Shown: positions 22,830 to 28,873 of the stretch, in pieces
How positions within the stretch are numbered: the first letter of the stretch is position 1
Layout of the letters: every line of letters starts with the position of its first letter
NCBI GenBank assembly: GCA_022615255.1
Contig: JAKEHC010000193.1
Span: 1 to 28,873, forward strand
Reading direction: 5' to 3'
Source: Candidatus Dadabacteria bacterium
Lineage (GTDB): Bacteria > Desulfobacterota_D > UBA1144 > Nemesobacterales > CSP1-2
Length of the DNA: 28,873 nt
The notes under the pieces: generated by a model
The model's database searches: none
Seen by the model: only the letters and a program-made list of their open reading frames with translations
Told to the model about the DNA's origin: nothing
Position numbers and translations under genes: made by a program

Positions 22830-23995
22830 TGAAATTCTTTCCTTTAATTTTTAAAAACGTCTTCCGTAAAAAAACTCGTACCGTTTTGACAATTGGGTCA
22901 ATCATCTTACCACTCCTGGTGATCTGCCTTATGGGCAGCTTTCTAAGCGCCCTTAACATGCCCGATCCGGCTCAAACCCGCGGTATGTTCCGTATAGTAA
23001 CAAGACACAAAGTTGGACTGGCAAGCCCATTGCCCGTGAGCTACGCGGAAAAGATTCGACAGTTGGACGGCGCAATCGCAGTAACCAAATTCAACTGGTT
23101 TGGCGGTAAATATATTGATGATAGCGCTCGGAATTTTTTTGCACGGTTCGCTGTAGACCCAGAGACACTTGTTCTGGTGTTTGATGACGCCACGATTACC
23201 AGTGGCTCTGCGAACGACTGGTTTAACGACCGAGCTGGATCTCTTGTAGGAGAAGACCTGATAAAAAAATTCGGCTGGAATATAGGTGATCAGGTTGTTC
23301 TCATCGGAGATATATACCCGACTACCATTCAGCTCACCATCCGGGCGGTGTACAAATTACAGAATGAACCAAGCGATGCGCTCTTTTTCAACCGTAAATA
23401 TCTCGAAGAGGTACTTCCTAGTTTTCAGGGAAATGTCGGAACGATCTGGATAAAATGTCGAGACGGCGCTGCCGCTACCAAACTTGCAGATGAAATTGAC
23501 CAAATGTTTGAGAACTCCCCTTACCCGACAAAAACCGAGAGCGAAAAAGCTTTCCAGATGGGCTTTGTCTCGATGCTAGGAAATGTAAAGCTCTTAGTTA
23601 CTTCACTAACAATTATTATAGTCCTTGTCATCCTCTTAATTGCAGCAAACACAATGGCTCTCTCTGCCCGTGAGCGGGTGAGAGAGATTGCTGTCTTACG
23701 CACACTAGGCTTTAGCAGTTGGAAGATTCTAACGCTGATTCTTGGGGAAAGTCTTATACTGGCGCTTATTGGAGGCATTATTGGCTTGGGGGCTTTTATT
23801 ATTGGCTTGAAACCCCTCAAAGCGAGTTTGATGAACACCCCTATTTCTGGATTTGCTTCAGCCATCAAACCTTTCCCCGAAGTGCTTCTGCTAGGATTAA
23901 TAATCACTCTATTGGTTGGTCTTCTCTCGGGGCTTGCGCCGGCTATTCGGGCTAGCCAACGCCCTATCACAGAGGGTCTTAGACACGTCGGATAA
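22829..23995 (+). CDS. MacB-like ABC permease (first)
   Basis: Inner-membrane permease with the FtsX/MacB topology, 388 residues. One membrane segment lies at the N-terminus (about 19-41), then a periplasmic MacB-type domain of about 200 residues, then three C-terminal segments (about 255-275, 303-325, 350-372). ERVREIAVLRTLGFS at about 280-294 is the conserved coupling region that contacts the ATPase. The ending, LAPAIRASQRPITEGLR, is typical. Its start overlaps the ATPase stop by 1 nt. Unlike MacB itself, the ATPase is a separate protein and two different permeases are present, suggesting a heterodimer. Confidence 0.92.
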   Translation: MKFFPLIFKNVFRKKTRTVLTIGSIILPLLVICLMGSFLSALNMPDPAQTRGMFRIVTRHKVGLASPLPVSYAEKIRQLDGAIAVTKFNWFGGKYIDDSARNFFARFAVDPETLVLVFDDATITSGSANDWFNDRAGSLVGEDLIKKFGWNIGDQVVLIGDIYPTTIQLTIRAVYKLQNEPSDALFFNRKYLEEVLPSFQGNVGTIWIKCRDGAAATKLADEIDQMFENSPYPTKTESEKAFQMGFVSMLGNVKLLVTSLTIIIVLVILLIAANTMALSARERVREIAVLRTLGFSSWKILTLILGESLILALIGGIIGLGAFIIGLKPLKASLMNTPISGFASAIKPFPEVLLLGLIITLLVGLLSGLAPAIRASQRPITEGLRHVG

Positions 23996-23999
23996 TAAA

Positions 24000-25175
24000 A
24001 TGGCTATTCCTCTAAAATACAACATCCGCAATTTATTTGTCCGCAAGGTCACAACAGGGCTGACTGTTCTCGGTATTGGTTTAGTTGTAGCGGTCTTCCT
24101 CTCCGTCATGTCACTCTCCGAAGGCTTAACCCGCGTTTTTAAGGTGTCTGGCTCCCCTAAAAATATTCTAGTTCTTCGCCGAAACTCACAATCCGAAGTT
24201 GACTCAGGCATTTACCGTGAGCAGATCCCTCTAATAGTGACCCTGCCGGGTATAGATAGAGATATCGACGGAAACCCTTTGTTCTCTACTGAGTTGGTCG
24301 TCATCCTTAACATGGAGAAAAATGAAGGAGGAACCTCTAACGTCACACTCAGAGGGATCTCAGAAAAAGGCCCCCACTTAAGACCACAGTTCAAACTGGC
24401 TGAAGGACGAATGTTTAAACCCGGTCTTTCAGAGGTCATTGTATCCCGGAGCATATCGAAACGATTTAAAAATTGCAGCCTCGACGACATTATTCGTTTT
24501 GGCTCATATCAATGGAAGGTGGTGGGAATTTTTGATGCAGACGGAACCGCTCCCGATAGTGAGATTTGGACAGATGTAGAAGGGGCTATGAGCGATTTTA
24601 GGAGAGTCAGTTATTCATCTGTTCTAGTTCGAACGACTGATAAACTTGGTCAAGACCAGTTTGTCACCGCTCTATCTAATGACCCCCGCCTCGCTCTTCA
24701 AGCAAAATCAGAACGTTCTTACTACGAAAAACAGACTTCCACCGCTGACCCTATTAAATTCTTCGGTATTTTTGTCGGGCTTATAATGGCGATAGGAGCA
24801 TGTTTCGGTGCTATGAATACGATGTACGCCGCCGTTTCCGCTCGTACGAAGGAAATTGCCACACTGCGTGTCCTCGGTTTCTCCCACATGTCAATCTTAA
24901 CCTCCTTTATCATCGAATCGCTTCTTCTGGCTCTTCTAGGAGGCGTTCTGGGTTGTTTTTTAGGGTTATTGACCGTTAAACTGGCTCTTTCCGGAGTGAC
25001 CGGTACAACCAATTTTAACACATTCTCAGAGGTGGTTTTTGCCTTTCGATTAACACCTAACATTCTTTTAACAGGAATTGTATTTTCCCTGCTTATAGGC
25101 CTATTTGGAGGTATATTACCTGCCACCCAGGCTGCATTTACTAAAATTATTCTAGCTCTTAGACAAGTTGAGTAA
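24000..25175 (+). CDS. MacB-like ABC permease (second)
   Basis: Second FtsX-type permease, 391 residues, with the same plan as its neighbour: a membrane segment at about 18-39, a periplasmic domain, then FtsX segments with RTKEIATLRVLGFSH near residues 279-293 and an end like LPATQAAFTKIILALRQ. The frame opens as far back as 23916 inside the previous gene, but the ATG at 24000, 4 nt after that gene's stop, gives the proper FtsX-type N-terminus, so this start is chosen. It is the last gene of the operon and is followed by 157 nt of AT-rich sequence. The exported substrate is unknown. Confidence 0.92.
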   Translation: MAIPLKYNIRNLFVRKVTTGLTVLGIGLVVAVFLSVMSLSEGLTRVFKVSGSPKNILVLRRNSQSEVDSGIYREQIPLIVTLPGIDRDIDGNPLFSTELVVILNMEKNEGGTSNVTLRGISEKGPHLRPQFKLAEGRMFKPGLSEVIVSRSISKRFKNCSLDDIIRFGSYQWKVVGIFDADGTAPDSEIWTDVEGAMSDFRRVSYSSVLVRTTDKLGQDQFVTALSNDPRLALQAKSERSYYEKQTSTADPIKFFGIFVGLIMAIGACFGAMNTMYAAVSARTKEIATLRVLGFSHMSILTSFIIESLLLALLGGVLGCFLGLLTVKLALSGVTGTTNFNTFSEVVFAFRLTPNILLTGIVFSLLIGLFGGILPATQAAFTKIILALRQVE

Positions 25176-25332
25176 TGTCGTTACCCTTCTTTAAAAGTAA
25201 AAGCCTTAGAATTCATTCTCACCAAAAATATTGATGTTTATAAGCAGCGCTAACATGATCAACCTTTGCTTTTTAGGATTTATAAAATAAAATTATTAAC
25301 AAAGACCCTAATATTAAAGTAAGAATAAAAAC

Positions 25333-26052
25333 ATGAAGCTATTAGTTCTAAGACAGGTTCCGCACGAACATCTGGGAACATTTGCTTTAGCAATGATGTC
25401 AAGAAACATGATTTATCAGTATGTGGATCTCTATCAAAATGATAGTAAAGACATCTCATTAAATAATATAGACGGATTGATTATCCTAGGTGGTCCCATG
25501 AATGTCTATGAAACTGATAAGTATCCGTTTTTAGAAATTGAAGACAGACTCATTAAAAAAGCCATAGAAAAGGATATTCCAGTTCTAGGTGTCTGTCTTG
25601 GTTCACAGCTAATTGCAAAAGCACTTGGGTCTAAAGTCAAGCAAAACAAAGAGAAGGAAATAGGATGGTATTTACTTAAAACTACTGAAGAAGGTGGTAA
25701 AGATAATCTATTTAAGCATTTGAACACTGAAGAAACGGTTTTTCAGTGGCACGGAGATACCTTTGATATTCCGGAAGGTGCAGTTCATCTGGCACAGTCA
25801 TCTTTATGCAGGAATCAGGCTTTTAGATATGGGTCTAAAGTATATGGACTCCAGTTTCATATAGAGGTTACGCCTCAAATGATTTTAGAATGGCTCACTG
25901 TGCCCGAAAATTTAAAAGAGATATCATCCTTAAAGGATAAAATCAATCCTGAGGTTATAAAGGCTTGTATTCCCAAGTTTATAGGTCGTCTTAATCTATT
26001 GTCAGGACAAGTTTTTCAAGAGTTTTGTGAGCTATGTAGAAAAAATAATTAG
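25333..26052 (+). CDS. Class I glutamine amidotransferase (GMP synthase-like)
   Basis: GATase-fold protein of 239 residues. LGVCLGSQ has the nucleophile Cys88, and FHIEVT supplies His176 and Glu178, so the Cys-His-Glu triad is complete. LGGPMNVYE forms the oxyanion strand. It is a stand-alone domain like YfeJ/GuaA-related proteins, without the synthase part of GuaA. The acceptor substrate is unknown. I see no clear Shine-Dalgarno before ATG 25333. It is convergent with the HAD gene, 15 nt apart, with no terminator between. Confidence 0.88.
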   Translation: MKLLVLRQVPHEHLGTFALAMMSRNMIYQYVDLYQNDSKDISLNNIDGLIILGGPMNVYETDKYPFLEIEDRLIKKAIEKDIPVLGVCLGSQLIAKALGSKVKQNKEKEIGWYLLKTTEEGGKDNLFKHLNTEETVFQWHGDTFDIPEGAVHLAQSSLCRNQAFRYGSKVYGLQFHIEVTPQMILEWLTVPENLKEISSLKDKINPEVIKACIPKFIGRLNLLSGQVFQEFCELCRKNN

Positions 26053-26067
26053 TATTATTCTCCATAA

Positions 26068-26751
26068 TTAAAAGAGTTTATTAAGCTCCTCTATTTTCAA
26101 TTCTTCAAGGCTCCTTACAATCATATCCGCTTTAGAAAGCTTCTCATATGGATAAGAATTGGTCACAGCTAAGCATTTCATCCCTGCTGTATGAGCCGCA
26201 TTGATGCCAGCTATAGAATCTTCTATAACCAAGCACTCATTAGGGTATAAGATTTCCGATTTCATAGAGCTAAGCTTGTTAATACGTTCCAGAACCTTCT
26301 GAAAGACCTCAGGATTAGGTTTACAATTTTCTATATCATCAGCACTTACTATTATTTTAAATTCCTTTCTTATTCCTGCGCACTCCAATATGAATTCTAT
26401 CTCGTGTCTAAGAGCGCCTGAGCCTATGGCGAGAGGGTATTCGCCGTATGCCTTTCTAACGAAATCCACCACCCCAGGAAAAATTATAAGATTTTCTCTT
26501 ATGGACTTATTATAATATCCAGATTTCCGCAACATCAGAATATCTATCGATGCTCTATCGAAATCTATTCCATTATCCCTTAAGACCGCTTCAAAGCACG
26601 TTTTATCGTCAAAAGCGAGGTATTTATCATAATAATCTTTTTGAGAAAGATTTATCCCCTCTTCACTCAAAACCGATTGAAACGCCCTCAGATGAATCGG
26701 CTCGGCATCAGCAATGACTCCATCAAAATCAAAAATTATAGCCTTAAGCAT
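26068..26751 (-). CDS. HAD hydrolase, beta-phosphoglucomutase-like
   Basis: Subfamily IA HAD phosphatase or phosphomutase, 227 residues. Motif I is IIFDFDGVIADAE with Asp8 and Asp10. Motif II is the Ser of IGSGALRHE, motif III the Lys of CKPNPEVF, and motif IV is EDSIAGINAA. A four-helix-type cap lies between motifs I and II. It is close to PgmB and phosphoglycolate-phosphatase-like enzymes, but the substrate is not determined. AAGGAA sits 8 nt before ATG 26751, a good ribosome site. Confidence 0.88.
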   Translation of the reverse strand: MLKAIIFDFDGVIADAEPIHLRAFQSVLSEEGINLSQKDYYDKYLAFDDKTCFEAVLRDNGIDFDRASIDILMLRKSGYYNKSIRENLIIFPGVVDFVRKAYGEYPLAIGSGALRHEIEFILECAGIRKEFKIIVSADDIENCKPNPEVFQKVLERINKLSSMKSEILYPNECLVIEDSIAGINAAHTAGMKCLAVTNSYPYEKLSKADMIVRSLEELKIEELNKLF

Positions 26752-27143
26752 ATGATAGATTCCTTAAATTTCCATTGAATTTAATTAGTTGCTTGCATTG
26801 GTAACAATAAACTCAATTAAACATGGTGATAATGAATATTCTATCTATAATAAAATTAGTTATGAGAATTACTTAATGTTATATATTATATTATACATCG
26901 TAAGTTTATGTCTTAATTGACTAAATTAATCAAAATTATATTCCCTTAATAATATAAAGAATTAATTGCATAGAAAAGAAAATTTCTATTAATATAACAT
27001 ACAATATAATACCCGTTCATTACTTTTTAATTGATTAAAAAAGGGGCTTGATAAAAGTATTACTTATATGATAAAAATTAATAAAACCGATTTAGGGAAA
27101 TTATCGAAACTTATTAATATAATATTCATCAAATTGTATAACA
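26752..27143. other. 392-nt very AT-rich gap before arsR
   Basis: No coding potential. Divergent regulatory region for the HAD gene and arsR. ATTAATATAA occurs twice (26988-26997 and 27113-27122), the second overlapping the putative arsR -10. No clear ArsR-type dyad was identified by eye. Confidence 0.45.
27118..27123 (+). promoter_or_regulatory. -10 box of the ars operon
   Basis: TATAAT ending 20 nt before ATG 27144. The -35 is weak. No Shine-Dalgarno is present in the leader. Autorepression by ArsR at this site would be usual for the family but is inferred. Confidence 0.4.
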
Positions 27144-27491
27144 ATGGAACACCTAGTTAAACGGTTAAGTTCTAGAGAATGTGCTAAAGTCCTTAGAGCA
27201 CTTGGTGAGGGGATAAGGCTTGAAATCATTCAGTGCCTTTTTAATGGAGAATCATCGGTCTCAGAGATCGCCAAGAAGATTGGCAAAAATCACTCACAGG
27301 TGTCTCACCATCTAGGCGTATTGAGAAATTCAGGACTAGTAATGGATAAAAAGGATGGAAAATTCGTTATCTATCAGGTTCATCCCGTTTTATATAAACG
27401 ATTTAAAACAAGCGAAAATAGAAGTATTCTCGACTTCGAATGCTGCAGTATAGAATTTAGAGGTATAAATTTGAGAAAATATGGGGAATAG
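27144..27491 (+). CDS. arsR: ArsR-family arsenite-responsive repressor
   Basis: Winged-helix metalloregulator of 115 residues. The DNA-reading helix is in SEIAKKIGKNHSQVSHHL (about 40-57), followed by the wing LVMDKKDGKFVIYQV. The first-helix CVC type of ArsR is absent. Instead, a vicinal pair Cys100-Cys101 sits in FECCSIEF at the C-terminus, with Cys13 and Cys31 elsewhere. C-terminal Cys pairs form the As(III) site in the AfArsR-like subtype, so arsenic sensing is likely here. It is the first gene of an operon-like run with arsM (119 nt downstream). Confidence 0.9.
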   Translation: MEHLVKRLSSRECAKVLRALGEGIRLEIIQCLFNGESSVSEIAKKIGKNHSQVSHHLGVLRNSGLVMDKKDGKFVIYQVHPVLYKRFKTSENRSILDFECCSIEFRGINLRKYGE

Positions 27492-27610
27492 TTTTATGAT
27501 TCATTCTTATATATATACATATATCGGAATGATCTTACTCCTAAATGCGCATTACGATCTGGCACAAGACTGATAAAGCTTAAAAAAAACATTGAAAGGA
27601 GGGATACCAG

Positions 27611-28621
27611 ATGAAACTTGCAGATAAAGCGATCTTAAATACTCATTCTAACCGTGAGCTTTCATTTGATGCAGATAGATCAAGAGATGTCGTTAGACAG
27701 TTTTACAGTAAAGCAGCAGAAGAACCGCAAAAAGAACTCTGCTGTCCTACAAGCTACCCAACTGAAGATGTAAGTCATATCCCTCAAGAGGTTATTGACA
27801 GATTCTACGGTTGTGGAAGTCCGATTAGCATTGCGAATGTCAAAGAGGGGGAAACAGTAGTAGACCTTGGCTCAGGGGCAGGGATCGATTGTTTTATTGT
27901 GGCAAAGAAGGTAGGTCCGAGTGGAAAAGTAATCGGAGTGGATATGACAGACAGGATGCTCAATATCGCCAGCGAATCCAGCTCTATCGTTGCAAATAAC
28001 CTAGGGTATGACGTTGTAGATTTTAGAAAGGGATTCTTAGAAGAAATCCCGGTTGACAGTAAATCTGTTGACTTAGTTACGTCAAACTGTGTGATAAATC
28101 TATCACCCGACAAGAAGAAAGTTTTCTCAGAGATGTGGCGCATCCTAAAAGACAACGGAAGGATTGTGATCTCAGATATAGTATCAGAAGTGGAAATCCC
28201 TCCTCACATTCTTACAAATGATAGACTTTTGGGTGAGTGCATAGCTGGGGCTTTAACCGAAGAACAGTTTTTTTCTTACCTCGAGCAGGCAGGATTCTAT
28301 GGCTTGCAGATTCTGAAAAAACTCTACTGGAAAGAAGTAGATAATCACAGGTTCTTCTCATTAACATTGCGAGGATATAAATTTGAAAAGCGCGCTGGCT
28401 GTGTTTACATAGGACAGAGAGCAATCTATAACGGTCCATTTAAAGCTGTAACAGACGATGAAGGACATCTATTCCCACGCTGCGAAGCAGTAGAGGTATG
28501 TACAGATACAGCAGAGAAGCTTTCAAAACCCCCATATGCGGGGCTCTTTATAATCACTGACCCGACTAAAGAAGCTCCTGAAAACTACAGCTGTTGTAAT
28601 GACAATGGTTCTTGTTGTTAA
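27611..28621 (+). CDS. arsM: Arsenite S-adenosylmethionine methyltransferase
   Basis: SAM-dependent enzyme that methylates As(III), 336 residues. SAM motif VVDLGSGAG is at 83-91. The four arsenic-binding cysteines correspond to Cys44 (or Cys45), Cys68 (FYGCGSP), Cys160 (TSNCVINLSPDK) and Cys210 (GECIAGAL). The 50-residue distance between the last two equals that in the algal enzyme (174 and 224). A C-terminal extension of about 100 residues ends in SCCNDNGSCC, a cysteine tail common in bacterial ArsM and possibly arsenic-binding. AAAGGAGG at 27595-27602 is a strong ribosome site. Context with arsR and a CMD-type gene fits arsenosugar synthesis. Confidence 0.95.
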   Translation: MKLADKAILNTHSNRELSFDADRSRDVVRQFYSKAAEEPQKELCCPTSYPTEDVSHIPQEVIDRFYGCGSPISIANVKEGETVVDLGSGAGIDCFIVAKKVGPSGKVIGVDMTDRMLNIASESSSIVANNLGYDVVDFRKGFLEEIPVDSKSVDLVTSNCVINLSPDKKKVFSEMWRILKDNGRIVISDIVSEVEIPPHILTNDRLLGECIAGALTEEQFFSYLEQAGFYGLQILKKLYWKEVDNHRFFSLTLRGYKFEKRAGCVYIGQRAIYNGPFKAVTDDEGHLFPRCEAVEVCTDTAEKLSKPPYAGLFIITDPTKEAPENYSCCNDNGSCC

Positions 28622-28656
28622 AAAAACCTTTCGATTCAATTAAGGAGGTAGATATC

Positions 28657-28873
28657 ATGGATTACTACGATCCAAAAGATCTAAAGCGTTTTGCTGAGGT
28701 AGGAAAGTTCAGCCCGGAATTAATGAGAAAATTCTTTGAATATTACAATTCCGCTACAGGTCAAGACGGGGCACTTACCAAAAGAGAAAAAGCCCTTATT
28801 GCTCTGGCAATAGCGCATTCAAAGCAATGCCCATACTGCATTGACGCCTTTACAATGCAGTGTCTTGAAACAG
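28657..28873 (+). CDS. CMD/AhpD-like protein, arsenosugar-locus type (partial)
   Basis: The start of a gene that runs off the window; 72 codons are visible. After MDYYDPKDLKRF and a helical segment, EKALIALAIAHSKQCPYCID gives the CxxC motif (Cys58, Cys61) of carboxymuconolactone decarboxylase/AhpD-type alkylhydroperoxidases. The position directly after arsM matches the 'arsenosugar biosynthesis-associated peroxidase-like' proteins, which are followed by the radical SAM gene arsS. AAGGAGG at 28642-28648 precedes the ATG by 8 nt. It lies 35 nt after arsM, so it should be co-transcribed with it. Confidence 0.85.
   Translation, partial: MDYYDPKDLKRFAEVGKFSPELMRKFFEYYNSATGQDGALTKREKALIALAIAHSKQCPYCIDAFTMQCLET

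Noticed and set aside
23916..23999. Upstream in-frame start of the second permease
   Set aside because: It would overlap the first permease by 80 nt and place a basic extension before the normal FtsX-type N-terminus starting at ATG 24000.
1..28873. tRNA, rRNA, CRISPR, insertion sequence or prophage
   Set aside because: No cloverleaf-like segments, regularly spaced direct repeats, transposase or phage genes were found by reading.

Overview
The window is a compact chromosomal segment from an AT-rich, Gram-negative-type bacterium. A MacAB-like adaptor/ATPase/permease set, lipobox lipoproteins and a bifunctional class A penicillin-binding protein support a diderm envelope. Most of the window looks like roughly 35-38% G+C by eye, and the gaps are richer in A+T still. 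I cannot place the lineage from the sequence; an uncultured deltaproteobacteria-like or candidate-phylum organism would fit. I saw no tRNA, rRNA, CRISPR array, phage or insertion sequence. Genes are mostly single units on alternating strands, with few convincing intrinsic terminators.

Layout. 1-2.2 kb: cysteine synthase, a secreted TPR protein that seems to start at ATT, and a small unknown protein. 2.3-6.4 kb: class A PBP, convergent with a membrane-anchored ComEA-type helix-hairpin-helix protein, then an atypical SDR lacking the catalytic Tyr and Lys. 6.4-7.4 kb: a DUF1802-like gene broken by an in-frame amber codon and an FmdB-type zinc-ribbon protein. 7.8-10.1 kb: an alpha/beta-hydrolase lipoprotein and a Cys-rich lipoprotein of unknown function. 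10.1-12.2 kb: a serine hydrolase of the beta-lactamase fold, divergent from a classical SDR. 12.2-15.2 kb: lutABC, an L-lactate oxidation operon. 15.4-18.6 kb: a large isochorismatase/nicotinamidase-like hydrolase, a SnoaL-like protein and an M20 peptidase, separated by gaps that hold inverted repeats. 18.7-20.7 kb: a small CbiX-like chelatase, a Rieske ferredoxin, a GIY-YIG-like protein with a Cys/His tail and a HAD hydrolase. 20.9-25.2 kb: a four-gene MacAB-like ABC exporter operon, clearly richer in G+C than its surroundings. 25.3-26.8 kb: a class I glutamine amidotransferase and a beta-phosphoglucomutase-like HAD. 27.1 kb to the end: arsR, arsM and the start of a carboxymuconolactone-decarboxylase/AhpD-like gene. 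This last group resembles the arsenosugar biosynthesis loci in which a radical SAM gene (arsS) normally follows, which here would lie just beyond the window.

Two signals cut across the annotation. First, many promoters look like extended -10 elements (TGnTATAAT) with poor -35 boxes. Second, several single genes have a -10 hexamer only 6-11 nt before the start codon and no Shine-Dalgarno sequence, which suggests leaderless mRNAs. Other genes (SnoaL-like, arsM, the CMD gene, the ABC ATPase) have strong AGGAGG-type sites.
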